A stretch of 64,000 nucleotides of DNA from positions 62,001 to 126,000 of the forward strand of contig JBAZJN010000001.1 in the NCBI GenBank assembly GCA_041651295.1. Reading direction: 5' to 3'. This DNA comes from JBAZJN01 sp041651295 (GTDB taxonomy: Bacteria > Patescibacteriota > UBA1384 > XYA2-FULL-43-10 > CAINNR01). Shown one piece after another: positions 34,444 to 42,030 of the stretch; position 1 is the first letter of the stretch, and every line of letters begins with the position of its first letter. A program made the position numbers and the translations under genes. Under the pieces are notes generated by a model that made no database searches, had not been told where the DNA came from, and saw only the letters and a program-made list of their open reading frames with translations.

Positions 34444-34998
34444 TTATCGAACAATTCCGATTCCCATATACCATTCTTGTGGTTTTTTGCAGACTGGGCA
34501 GGTGTCAGGAGCCGAAGTCCCTTTGTGGATGTAGCCGCAATTAAGGCATTTCCATTCGATTTCTTCATCCGTTTGGTAAAGTTTTCCTGCCTCCAACAAA
34601 TCAGCCAAAATATTGTAACGCTCTTCATGTTTTTCTTCAACTTCGGCGATTTCTTTAAAGAGTTTTGCCGCAGCATCATCGCCCTCTTCTTCGGCTATTT
34701 TTTGGAAACCGGGATACATTTCGGTGTATTCAAATTTTTCTCCGGCGGCGGCATGACGGAGATTTTCCAAAGTTTTGCCAACCGGATCAATTCCGTATGA
34801 ATTTTCCATTTCAACTGTCGACTTGATATTTTCTAGTTCCTCTTCAGCATGAGCTCGCTCATTTTCAGCAGTCTCTTCAAATACCCGGGCAATCCACTCA
34901 AATCCCTCTTTTCGCGCCTGTTTGGCAAAAAAAGTGTACTTATTTCTGGCCAATGATTCACCAGAGATAGCTTTTAACAAATTTTTTTCTGTTTCCAT
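34444..34998 (-). CDS. Rubrerythrin
   Basis: AAAGGAG precedes ATG 34998, giving 184 residues. The N-terminal four-helix diiron domain has the ExxH-type motifs (ISGESLARNKY, ENERAHAEEE, EVEEKHEERY). The C-terminal rubredoxin-like domain holds two CxxC pairs (CLNCGYIHKG and CPVCKKPQ). Rubrerythrin reduces hydrogen peroxide in anaerobes, which fits an anaerobic or microaerobic cell. It stands alone. Confidence 0.95.
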   Translation of the reverse strand: METEKNLLKAISGESLARNKYTFFAKQARKEGFEWIARVFEETAENERAHAEEELENIKSTVEMENSYGIDPVGKTLENLRHAAAGEKFEYTEMYPGFQKIAEEEGDDAAAKLFKEIAEVEEKHEERYNILADLLEAGKLYQTDEEIEWKCLNCGYIHKGTSAPDTCPVCKKPQEWYMGIGIVR

Positions 34999-35069
34999 AA
35001 TTTCTCCTTTACCATTAATTAATATTTCTCTAATTTTACCCAATTTAACTCATTAAATAAAGATCAAGA

Positions 35070-35099
35070 TTGACTAAAACAAAGGCTAAGTTATATAAT
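35070..35099 (+). promoter_or_regulatory. Sigma-70 promoter of the 35131 cassette
   Basis: TTGACT (35070-35075), an 18-base spacer and TATAAT (35094-35099) form a near-consensus promoter. The mRNA would have a leader of about 25 bases with GGAGGTG. Confidence 0.85.
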
Positions 35100-35130
35100 C
35101 GCGTTAGGACATCTGGATTGGAGGTGCACA

Positions 35131-35586
35131 TTGTCACAATCGCTAAGGTTTGTTGCCGGCAGTTATGACGAGCAGACGATGTGTATCATCGCCGACGTCC
35201 TCGACCAAGGCGGATTTGACAGTTTGTCCGGGATGCTTGGCCACGTGGATCATGGCCGAGGTCGCTGGCAAACGGCGCTGTACATCCGTCGTCGTGACGG
35301 CAGGATCGCCGTGATCGGATATCAGACTATGAGAAAAATCATCCGATTGCTGAGGGAAATACCGCTGACATTCGATCTGGTCGTATCATGTCGCGATCTC
35401 CAGGGCACGCTTGACTTCCACTGGGCTAACGACATGGAACCGTTCAAACCCCCGATTGGGGAGGCAGATGACCCATTCTGGGACAGAGGACAATCAACTG
35501 ACAGAAAACTGACACCGGAGATGCTTTCGAGGATCGCTGATGCCAGACGGGCATCAGGTGATGGAGACCTGAATCCAGACCTATAG
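35131..35586 (+). CDS. Orphan cassette gene, 151-residue protein
   Basis: GGAGGTG (35120-35126) is followed after 4 bases by TTG 35131, the only start codon that fits. The soluble product opens with SLRFVAGSYDEQTMCIIADV, has basic middle strands (WQTALYIRRRDGRIAVIGY, MRKIIRLLREIP) and an acidic Pro-rich tail. No family is recognised. Strong promoter, leader, Shine-Dalgarno site and terminator make it a self-contained unit. In 35161-35220 I counted 32 G/C of 60. Confidence 0.7.
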   Translation: MSQSLRFVAGSYDEQTMCIIADVLDQGGFDSLSGMLGHVDHGRGRWQTALYIRRRDGRIAVIGYQTMRKIIRLLREIPLTFDLVVSCRDLQGTLDFHWANDMEPFKPPIGEADDPFWDRGQSTDRKLTPEMLSRIADARRASGDGDLNPDL

Positions 35587-35590
35587 AACC

Positions 35591-35619
35591 GCCCTCGCAT
35601 ACCGCGCGGGCATTTTTTT
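35591..35619 (+). terminator. Terminator of the 35131 cassette
   Basis: GCCCTCGC (35591-35598) pairs, with one mismatch, with GCGCGGGC (35604-35611), followed by ATTTTTTT. Confidence 0.85.
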
Positions 35620-35643
35620 AACAAATATTTTTTGGATAAAAAA

Positions 35644-35673
35644 ACGGAACTCAAGGGGGTCTCAAGAGTTCCG
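35644..35673 (-). terminator. Terminator of the 35687 cassette
   Basis: CGGAACTC (35644-35651) pairs with GAGTTCCG (35666-35673). On the minus strand the hairpin runs into a T stretch (35635-35643). Confidence 0.85.
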
Positions 35674-35686
35674 AAACGGCTGTGAG

Positions 35687-35875
35687 CTACTGCGGGTTAG
35701 CTGCCCGCTGCTCGTACGGAGCGATGCTCCCTGTCAGTCTGTTGCCGACGATCACGGACACTATCCTGCCGCTAGTCTGACAGATAAGCGCTAGCGGTTC
35801 GAACAGAAGTCCTTGTTCGGCCGGCAATGAAGCCGGTGTGCAACAGCACACCGTGATCACTGCGAGTAGCAGCAA
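35687..35875 (-). CDS. Orphan cassette gene, small secreted Cys-rich protein
   Basis: GGGAGGTG stands 7 bases before TTG 35875. The 62-residue product starts with a hydrophobic stretch ending in Cys residues (LLLAVITVCCCTPA), which could be a short lipoprotein-type or other signal sequence. A mature part of about 48 residues follows (LIVSVIVGN-like strand, ends QRAANPQ). The family is unknown. A promoter (TTGCAA, 17 bases, TAATAT; 35994-35966) gives a leader of about 85 bases that holds a short ORF. Confidence 0.55.
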   Translation of the reverse strand: MLLLAVITVCCCTPASLPAEQGLLFEPLALICQTSGRIVSVIVGNRLTGSIAPYEQRAANPQ

Positions 35876-35881
35876 AGCGTT

Positions 35882-35944
35882 TCACCTCCCTCCCGCGGGC
35901 CGTCGCAGCAAGATTCGCCCGGGTCTTGACCGGATTCTTCTCAC
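35882..35944 (-). other. Possible 20-codon leader peptide
   Basis: GTG 35944, preceded by GGGAG, opens an Arg-rich 20-codon frame (MRRIRSRPGRILLRRPAGGR) whose TGA overlaps the Shine-Dalgarno site of the 35687 gene. GTCGCAG and CTGCGAC in the leader can pair. Translation through this frame could expose or mask the downstream ribosome binding site. This is inference. Confidence 0.3.
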
Positions 35945-35965
35945 TCGACTCCCTGCGACTTTTTG

Positions 35966-35994
35966 ATATTAGCATATACCTTATTTTTTTGCAA
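35966..35994 (-). promoter_or_regulatory. Promoter of the 35687 cassette
   Basis: On the minus strand TTGCAA (35994-35989), a 17-base spacer and TAATAT (35971-35966) form a good sigma-70-type promoter. Confidence 0.7.
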
Positions 35995-36048
35995 ACAAGA
36001 AAATCCCCATGGATTTCTGAGCTCAAATATGATAAATTAAATTAGCAA

Positions 36049-36306
36049 ATGAAATATTTTGTTTACATGATTGAAAATGCCAAAAGCAGACATTACATCG
36101 GCATTACCACCGATCCAAAGAGAAGGCTGGCAGAACACAACAATAGCGGTGCTAAATCAACCAAACCATTTGGTCCATGGAAATTAATATACTCTGAGGA
36201 ATTCGAAAACCGATCCGAGGCTTGCAAAAGAGAGTGGCATTTGAAAAATTCCGTTGGCAAAAAAGAAAAGTCTGAGATAATTGAAAAATTTGGAAATACC
36301 AACTAA
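36049..36306 (+). CDS. GIY-YIG endonuclease-like protein
   Basis: The 85-residue single GIY-YIG domain shows FVYMIEN, YIGITTDPKRRLAEHN, GPWKLIYSEEFENRSEACKR and the conserved C-terminal EIIEKFG. It has the same length and layout as the domain inserted in the MazG-like gene (30803-31060) but clearly differs in sequence, so it is not a recent copy. No Shine-Dalgarno site is seen before ATG 36049. It lies directly before a LAGLIDADG-like gene. Confidence 0.88.
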   Translation: MKYFVYMIENAKSRHYIGITTDPKRRLAEHNNSGAKSTKPFGPWKLIYSEEFENRSEACKREWHLKNSVGKKEKSEIIEKFGNTN

Positions 36307-36315
36307 ACGACTAGA

Positions 36316-36344
36316 TTGAAATATTAATTTATACTCGCTACAAT
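36316..36344 (+). promoter_or_regulatory. Promoter giving an almost leaderless mRNA
   Basis: TTGAAA (36316-36321), a 17-base spacer and TACAAT (36339-36344) place the transcription start about 3 bases before ATG 36354. Confidence 0.65.
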
Positions 36345-36353
36345 AGCGTGTAT

Positions 36354-36776
36354 ATGGACAAAAAAGAGTTAACAATTTTGGGTTCCGCCCTTTACGCATG
36401 CGAAGGCACAAAAGCACGGAGAGATTATCGAACAAAAAACGGATTCATACGATCCATTGAACTGACAAATTCTGATCCAAAAATTGTTTCTGCTTTTTCC
36501 AAATTCCTGAAAGAAATATTGAAAGTAGATTGGGATAGAGTCAGAGGACAGCTTTTTCTCTACCCGGATTTGAAAGAGCCAGATTTGAAAAAATTCTGGT
36601 CAGAAAAATCAGGAATTTCGCAAAACAATTTTCAAAAAAGTATCATTCTTAACGCAAAAACTGGAAAATTTAAGGCAAATCCCAATGGGACATTTAAAAT
36701 TAGGTACAGTTGCAAATCTGACTTCATAAAACTTGAAAAGATTATTGATGAAATGTGGTCGGGTATAAAATTGTAG
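36354..36776 (+). CDS. LAGLIDADG-like homing-endonuclease domain protein
   Basis: The 140-residue product has the pattern LTILGSALYACEGTK, then IELTNSDPKIVSAFSKFL, LFLYPDLKEPDLKKFWS and a final NPNGTFKIRYSC. I recognise this as the solo LAGLIDADG-like family seen in bacteria as LYWGEGTK...NSDP proteins, where Glu of the first helix is the metal ligand. It may be an active nuclease or a DNA-binding derivative. The neighbours are a GIY-YIG gene upstream and tRNA-Ser 8 bases downstream. Confidence 0.65.
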   Translation: MDKKELTILGSALYACEGTKARRDYRTKNGFIRSIELTNSDPKIVSAFSKFLKEILKVDWDRVRGQLFLYPDLKEPDLKKFWSEKSGISQNNFQKSIILNAKTGKFKANPNGTFKIRYSCKSDFIKLEKIIDEMWSGIKL

Positions 36777-36784
36777 TATCATTT

Positions 36785-36875
36785 GGTGGGATCGCATAGT
36801 TGGTCTAGTGCGCACGATTGGAAATCGTGTAGGGTCGCAAGATTCTCGAGGGTTCGAATCCCTCTCCCACCGCCA
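36785..36875 (+). tRNA. tRNA-Ser (GGA)
   Basis: Acceptor GGTGGGA/TCCCACC, anticodon stem CACGA/TCGTG with loop TTGGAAA (anticodon GGA), a long variable arm typical of serine tRNAs, and T loop GGTTCGAATCC are visible. Discriminator G and an encoded CCA complete the gene. Confidence 0.93.
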
Positions 36876-36897
36876 TTGAAGAATAAATAAACATCAT

Positions 36898-37491
36898 ATG
36901 AAAAAAACTATAGCTTACGTAATATCGGGGATAATTCTCACAATATTTTCAGGCGCATTATATGATTTCGTTGTAAAACCTAACATATTTATGTTAGCTA
37001 AATGTTTAGTCAATTATGTTAATAGCTTCAATGACGAAACATATCTAATAATTGCGAAATCTTTCCACGAACAGTCGGCTAGTTCTCTTTGGATTACAAC
37101 ATTAATATCTTTAGCTTGGTTACTTTTGTGGCTTTCGATAGTACTTATTATTACTGGATATTTCCGGCATTCAAAGTCACCAAATCGGATTTTAAAATAT
37201 GTTGAATCAGTTCCAACAACAAAACTACGCTGGATAATGTTTGTTCTAAGTTGTCTCTTATTTGCAATTTCCTTATTCGGTGCAGCACAGCACCAGTACA
37301 TTAACGATGCAATAACTTATTATCAGCAACTCAGAGCTATAGATGCTCCATTTATCTCCGAAATTCAATTGAAAGAATATGACTCAAAATTTGCTCAAAT
37401 CAAGAACAAATCGGATTATATTATAATAATTAATTCGCTTGAAGAGATCTCAGACACCAACAAACAGACTCATCCAATTTTCCAACCATAA
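36898..37491 (+). CDS. Membrane protein of unknown function behind tRNA-Ser
   Basis: A 197-residue protein with membrane helices at about 5-25, 65-90 and 112-132 and a charged C-terminal domain (about 140-197) rich in Lys, Glu and Tyr. I do not recognise a family. No promoter or Shine-Dalgarno site is visible in the 22 bases after the tRNA CCA, so it is probably cotranscribed with the tRNA and freed by its 3' processing. A terminator follows. Codon use is AT-rich. Confidence 0.75.
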   Translation: MKKTIAYVISGIILTIFSGALYDFVVKPNIFMLAKCLVNYVNSFNDETYLIIAKSFHEQSASSLWITTLISLAWLLLWLSIVLIITGYFRHSKSPNRILKYVESVPTTKLRWIMFVLSCLLFAISLFGAAQHQYINDAITYYQQLRAIDAPFISEIQLKEYDSKFAQIKNKSDYIIIINSLEEISDTNKQTHPIFQP

Positions 37492-37524
37492 TTTATGGTA
37501 GAATAATATCAATCTTTTGCCATT

Positions 37525-37556
37525 AAAAAAACCGCTCATTTTCAGCGGATTTTTTA
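37525..37556. terminator. Bidirectional terminator
   Basis: AAAAAACCGCT (ends 37536) pairs with AGCGGATTTTTT (from 37544) around CATTTTC. Confidence 0.88.
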
Positions 37557-37560
37557 ATTA

Positions 37561-37623
37561 TCATCCCTAAAAAGTCGGGAAATTACTAAACTATTTTTGG
37601 ATCCCCGCCTTCGCGAGGACGAC
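37561..37623. repeat. GTCATTCCCGCG...GGGGATGAC dispersed repeat, copy 2 (degenerate)
   Basis: TCATCCC...GGGAAATTACTAAACTATTTTTGGATCCCC...AGGACGAC keeps the plan of the copy at 33301 with many changes. It ends just before the ppsA stop, next to the perfect hairpin GACCGC TTTA GCGGTC (37621-37636) that contains the stop codon. Confidence 0.7.
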
Positions 37624-37627
37624 CGCT

Positions 37628-39982
37628 TTAGCGGTCTATAATATTCTGCATCATTAAGCGTTTTTCGACAGAGGCGATGATTTTGCGGGTTTGGATTGCA
37701 ACGTCTGGTGTGACCGAAACCGAAGTTGCTCCGTTTCTAACCATCAGCTCGGTAAATTCAGGATAAATTGATGGTGCCTGGCCACAAACTGACACAGTCA
37801 CATTATGTTGCCGGCAAGTCTTAATTACATATTCAACCGAAAGCGAAATCGCTTCGTCCCTTTCATCAAATGATTTGGCCAAATTTTGATTATCACGATC
37901 ACAGCCTAAAGTTAATTGCGTTAAATCATTGGTTCCTAAGGAAACTCCGTCGATGCCGACCGAGATAAATTTCTCAAGCAAAATCACATTTGATGGAACT
38001 TCAACCATCATCCAAAGCTTAAAATCGGGACCGCGATACAAACCTGCCGCCTCCACCAATTCCTTAACTTTTTGCATTTCTGAAACCGTACGGACAAATG
38101 GAATCATTAGGTGCAAATTCACTAAGTCCATCTTATTACGAACGATTTTCAACGCTTCAAGTTCGAGGTTAAATACATCCGGATTGGTGATATAACGTAG
38201 GGCGCCGCGCATACCGATCATTGGGTTGTCTTCCTCGCCTTCGTATTTGTCGCCGCCTTTTAGTCCTCGATATTCGTTGGTTTTGAAGTCAGTTGTTCGA
38301 TAAATAACCGGTCTGGGCGCAAATGCTCCGGCAATAGTGCCTATCCCCTGAGCTAATTTTGTGGTAAACTCTTCGCCCCTACCGGATTCAATCATCGCCC
38401 GAGGGTGTTCCCCGATTCCAGCCATCATAAACTCGGCTCGGAGCAGCCCGACGCCATCCACAGGCAACGCAGCAAACTCCGCGGCTTTTTCCGGCTCGGC
38501 CAAATTCAAATAAACCTTTGTTCCGGTTATTGGGATCTCTTCTGTCAGAGCCAATCCGCCGACGGATTGTGATTTTGTCTCAATTCTCCGCGGATCGGCA
38601 GCCGATAATTTTACGGCTCCTTTATAAACAACACCTTTTGCGCCGTCAACAGTTACGACTTGACCGGTTTTTAATTTGGCTGTAGCCGTTCCCGTTCCAA
38701 CAACACAGGGAATGCCAAGTTCGCGAGAGACTATTGCCGCATGACAAGTCCGGCCGCCGGTATCAGTGATAATCCCTTTTGCCCTTTTCATCGCCGGAAC
38801 AAAATCTGGGGTTGTCATTTCAGTAACCAAAATATCACCCTCTTGAATCAGATCGTTTTGTTCTCGACTGTGAATAATTTTTACCGGGCCAACCGCCGAG
38901 CCAAGTGAGGCAGCGGCACCGTGCAGAATAACTTCGGCCTGGTTTTTTTCAATAGATCCTGCGTCTCCCTGAACTTGTGACTTTCGACTTTCAACTTTCG
39001 ACTTATCTAGTGTTGTTATTGGCCGTGACTGTACCATGTATATTTTATTACCGGCAATAGCAAACTCAGTATCTTGTGGTGAATTGTAATGTTCTTCAAT
39101 TTTCTTACCAAGTTTAGCCAACTCTATGACTTGAGCATCAGTAATTTTTTGATCTTTTCTATCAGCCATTGGAACTGCGACGTGTTTGTCTCCGCCACCT
39201 GCTGCTCGAATTATCTGCCAAGGTTGGCTATTAACCTCTTTAGCGACAATTGCTTCTGTTGTTTTATCAACAATGTAGCGATCTGGAGTGACTGAGCCTG
39301 AAACGATTGCCTCACCTAAACCAAAACCAGCCTCAATAATAATTTTGTTTGTGTCACCAGTGACAGGATCAACAGTGAACATAATACCGGATTTTTCTGA
39401 TTGAACCATTATTTGGACCGGGACAGCCAAGCCAACTTTCATTTGATCATATTTATTGATTGCTCGATAATAAATTGCTCTAGCTTCAAAAAGTGATGCG
39501 TAGCATTTCTGCAGGGCAGCAACTACTTCAGCTGGTCCCTTAGTGTTTAAAAATGTCGCTTGCTGACCAGCAAAAGAATCATCTGCGCCATCTTCAGCAG
39601 TCGCTGACGAACGAACAGCAACTTCAACATCACCAAGTTCTCGATAATTTTTTTCAACTTCTAAAGCGATCTCTGCTGGCATTTTAGCCGAAAGGATATG
39701 ACGCTTAATTACATTTGATAGTGAATTTAGTTTTTTTGAATCTTCCGGGTTAATGCCTCTTAATGCCTGTGCAATTGCAGGGCCAATCCCAGTTTTTTCC
39801 AAAAAGTAATTATATCCATCGACTGTAACAATAAAGCCATTGGGGACAGGAAAACCACCACGAGTTAACTCACCTAAATTCGCACCTTTACCGCCGACAG
39901 TAGCTGTATCATCTTTACCAACATCTTTGAACCAGAGAACAAATGGTTTGTGATTTATCTTCTTTGCTATAATTCCCTCCAA
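37628..39982 (-). CDS. ppsA: Phosphoenolpyruvate synthase (pyruvate, water dikinase)
   Basis: This is a 784-residue enzyme with an N-terminal ATP-binding domain (VGGKGANLGELTRGGFPVPNGF; VRSSATAEDGADDSFAGQQ), a central phosphohistidine domain (TDTGGRTCHAAIVSRELGIP, His about 414), and a C-terminal PEP/pyruvate TIM barrel (GLLRAEFM, SLGTNDLTQL, CGQAPS). It interconverts pyruvate and PEP. The only standard start, TTG 39982, lies within the GGAGGG Shine-Dalgarno stretch. ATT 39973 or ATA 39970 would have more natural spacing, so the start is uncertain by a few codons. Confidence 0.93.
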   Translation of the reverse strand: MEGIIAKKINHKPFVLWFKDVGKDDTATVGGKGANLGELTRGGFPVPNGFIVTVDGYNYFLEKTGIGPAIAQALRGINPEDSKKLNSLSNVIKRHILSAKMPAEIALEVEKNYRELGDVEVAVRSSATAEDGADDSFAGQQATFLNTKGPAEVVAALQKCYASLFEARAIYYRAINKYDQMKVGLAVPVQIMVQSEKSGIMFTVDPVTGDTNKIIIEAGFGLGEAIVSGSVTPDRYIVDKTTEAIVAKEVNSQPWQIIRAAGGGDKHVAVPMADRKDQKITDAQVIELAKLGKKIEEHYNSPQDTEFAIAGNKIYMVQSRPITTLDKSKVESRKSQVQGDAGSIEKNQAEVILHGAAASLGSAVGPVKIIHSREQNDLIQEGDILVTEMTTPDFVPAMKRAKGIITDTGGRTCHAAIVSRELGIPCVVGTGTATAKLKTGQVVTVDGAKGVVYKGAVKLSAADPRRIETKSQSVGGLALTEEIPITGTKVYLNLAEPEKAAEFAALPVDGVGLLRAEFMMAGIGEHPRAMIESGRGEEFTTKLAQGIGTIAGAFAPRPVIYRTTDFKTNEYRGLKGGDKYEGEEDNPMIGMRGALRYITNPDVFNLELEALKIVRNKMDLVNLHLMIPFVRTVSEMQKVKELVEAAGLYRGPDFKLWMMVEVPSNVILLEKFISVGIDGVSLGTNDLTQLTLGCDRDNQNLAKSFDERDEAISLSVEYVIKTCRQHNVTVSVCGQAPSIYPEFTELMVRNGATSVSVTPDVAIQTRKIIASVEKRLMMQNIIDR

Positions 39983-39990
39983 AAAAATGT

Positions 39991-40260
39991 TTATTTTGCC
40001 AAAAGCCCTAACTTACGCTCAACAATTCGCAGTCGATGATCAATCTGATCGGTTCTGGTCATAAAAGCTCTGTTAATATCAGCCAGATCAGAAATTTCCC
40101 GATTAATATTTTTCTCAACAGTTTTAAATCTCTCACCCATTTCATTCATTATCTGCTGCTTTGTATTATCAATTTTATCCGACAGATTTTTGGTAACATC
40201 ATCGGTCGAAAATTCAACTATTTGTTTGATTTGCTTTAAATCATCTTTAGTTAAAGCCAT
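39991..40260 (-). CDS. Small coiled-coil protein
   Basis: AAGGAG precedes ATG 40260. The 89 residues are charged and helical throughout (DDLKQIKQIVEFS, KTVEKNINREISDLADIN, DHRLRIVERKLGLLAK). Heptads suggest a coiled coil. It sits 8 bases before ppsA in the same direction, so both are probably cotranscribed. The function is unknown. Confidence 0.75.
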   Translation of the reverse strand: MALTKDDLKQIKQIVEFSTDDVTKNLSDKIDNTKQQIMNEMGERFKTVEKNINREISDLADINRAFMTRTDQIDHRLRIVERKLGLLAK

Positions 40261-40289
40261 TCTAGCTCCTTAGAACCATTTTACACCGA

Positions 40290-40739
40290 TTACAATTTTT
40301 CAGCAATTACTTCGCGGACTTTTTCCCACTCAAATCCGCGCGATAGTAAATGGCGGGTTAACTTTTCATAAAGTTTTTCTTTGGAAATTTCTTTGTTTTT
40401 CGCCAACCAACGTTCTACTAATTCGACAATTTCTGATGTTTCGTCGATGTTTTCCGCTAGTGTTTTTTCAATTATTTCTTTTGAGATTTTTTTTGCCATC
40501 AATTTTTGCTGGAGATAATACCTGCCAACCGGTTTGACTGATTTCTTAAATCTAACAAAATTTTCCGCAAACCTTTGGTCATTTAAAAATTCCTTAGAAA
40601 TTAGAAATTCGAGAATATTAGAAATTTCCTCATCAGAAAACTCCTTCCGCCGAAGCTTTTCTTCCATCTCGCCGATTGAGCGATCGCGTAACTCGAGAAG
40701 ATAGAACGCATATTCGAGTGGCTTGAGTTTCTGTTTCAT
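40290..40739 (-). CDS. recX: RecA regulator RecX
   Basis: The 149-residue protein shows the three tandem three-helix repeats of RecX: EYAFYLLELRDRSIGEMEEKL, ILEFLISKEFLNDQRFAENFVRF and a final LTRHLLSRGFEWEKVREVI. RecX dampens RecA filament activity. It follows recA on the same strand, but a small gene pointing the other way (40814-40912) lies between the two. Confidence 0.9.
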   Translation of the reverse strand: MKQKLKPLEYAFYLLELRDRSIGEMEEKLRRKEFSDEEISNILEFLISKEFLNDQRFAENFVRFKKSVKPVGRYYLQQKLMAKKISKEIIEKTLAENIDETSEIVELVERWLAKNKEISKEKLYEKLTRHLLSRGFEWEKVREVIAEKL

Positions 40740-40813
40740 AAGAAAATTATATCACTTCAGTTTTGTTATTACTTCTGATATCTTGTAAACAGGGTTAAGG
40801 AGGCGATATCAAC

Positions 40814-40912
40814 ATGGCGAAATACATTTGTCCAATATGCCATCATGGTTATCTGGTTTCAGACCATCCCAAAGGTTGTCCGTACTGTGGATACAAAGCA
40901 TTCCGGCGCTAA
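40814..40912 (+). CDS. Cassette gene, 32-residue zinc-ribbon miniprotein
   Basis: AAGGAGG stands 11-12 bases before ATG 40814. The product (MAKYICPICHHGYLVSDHP, then KGCPYCGYKAFRR) has two CPxC pairs with a 14-residue loop, a complete zinc-ribbon knuckle pair similar to rubredoxin-like or ribosomal zinc ribbons. The stop codon lies in the loop of its own terminator (CCGGCGCT AAA AGCGCCGG). It separates recX from recA and points against both. Confidence 0.7.
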   Translation: MAKYICPICHHGYLVSDHPKGCPYCGYKAFRR

Positions 40913-40928
40913 AAGCGCCGGCTTTTTT
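40903..40928 (+). terminator. Terminator overlapping the zinc-ribbon stop codon
   Basis: CCGGCGCT (40903-40910) pairs with AGCGCCGG (40914-40921), followed by CTTTTTTT. Confidence 0.92.
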
Positions 40929-40968
40929 TATTTGTTTAGAAATTAGGTCAATTAGAAATTTTGCCGAA

Positions 40969-42015
40969 TTATTCCTCTTTATACTTCTCTGTGATTTTGG
41001 CTTTAATTTCGGCGGTGATTCCCGGGTGTTCTTTCAGAAATGCTCTGGCGCCTTCTTTGCCTTGGCCGATTTTTTCGCCGTTGTATGAAAGCCAGGCTCC
41101 AGCTTTTTCGATGATATCTTCAGCGACGCCCAAGTCAATGACTTCACCTTCAACATCAATTCCTTGACCGAACATAATATCAAACTCAGCCGTTTTAAAT
41201 GGTGGCGCAACCTTATTTTTTACAACCTTCACTCCGACGTGGTTGCCAACATTTTCCTCGCCCTTTTTGAGTGTTGCTTTGCGACGGATTTCCAGGCGAA
41301 CTGAGGCATAAAATTTCAAGGCATTTCCGCCTGTAGTTGTTTCAGGATTACCAAACATGACTCCGATTTTCATCCGGATTTGATTGATAAAAATGACCAT
41401 GGTTTTTGATTTTGAAATTACACCGGTTAGCTTTCGAAGCGCCTGTGACATTAATCTGGCCTGAACCCCCATCATCGAATCGCCCATTTCGCCTTCAATT
41501 TCCGCTCGTGGGACTAACGCAGCAACCGAATCGATAACAATGACGTCCACGGCGTTTGATCGGACTAATGTTTCACAAATCTCCAGCGCTTGTTCGCCAG
41601 TATCCGGCTGTGATATCAAAAGATCATCTAAATTGACACCAATTCTTTTGGCGTACTCGGGATCGAAAGCATGCTCGGCGTCAATAAATGCCGCTAATCC
41701 ACCGGTTTTCTGTGCTTCAGCCACAGTATGAATTGCCAAAGTAGTTTTGCCGGAAGCTTCGGGACCGTAGATTTCGATTACCCGGCCACGCGGTAATCCG
41801 CCAACACCAAGAGCCAAGTCTAGTGCAAAAGAACCAGTTGAAATCACTGCAACATCAAGTTTGGTGTCGGCACCGTACTTCATAATTGAACCTTTGCCAA
41901 ACTGTTTTTCGATTGAGGCCAAAGCAACATCAAGTGCCTGATTTTTGGCACTTCGAATATTATCCTTCTCAATTTTAGTTTTTGTTTCAATTTTTTCGGC
42001 TGTTTTTTTTGCCAT
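40969..42015 (-). CDS. recA: Recombinase RecA
   Basis: The 348-residue RecA is complete: Walker A GPEASGKTT, the catalytic AFIDAEHAFD, Walker B VDVIVIDSVAALVPRAEIEG, L1/L2 loops (MMGVQARLMSQALRKLTG and FINQIRMKIGVMFGNPETTTGG) and the C-terminal domain. No intein is present. It catalyses strand exchange and SOS-type repressor cleavage. TAGGAG precedes ATG 42015. The RodZ-like gene lies 15 bases upstream. Confidence 0.97.
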   Translation of the reverse strand: MAKKTAEKIETKTKIEKDNIRSAKNQALDVALASIEKQFGKGSIMKYGADTKLDVAVISTGSFALDLALGVGGLPRGRVIEIYGPEASGKTTLAIHTVAEAQKTGGLAAFIDAEHAFDPEYAKRIGVNLDDLLISQPDTGEQALEICETLVRSNAVDVIVIDSVAALVPRAEIEGEMGDSMMGVQARLMSQALRKLTGVISKSKTMVIFINQIRMKIGVMFGNPETTTGGNALKFYASVRLEIRRKATLKKGEENVGNHVGVKVVKNKVAPPFKTAEFDIMFGQGIDVEGEVIDLGVAEDIIEKAGAWLSYNGEKIGQGKEGARAFLKEHPGITAEIKAKITEKYKEE

Positions 42016-42030
42016 GAAACTCCTAAATTA

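Noticed and set aside
35772..36026. 84-codon minus ORF upstream of the 35687 gene
   Set aside because: It begins before the promoter of that unit and overlaps the better supported TTG-started gene with its strong Shine-Dalgarno site.
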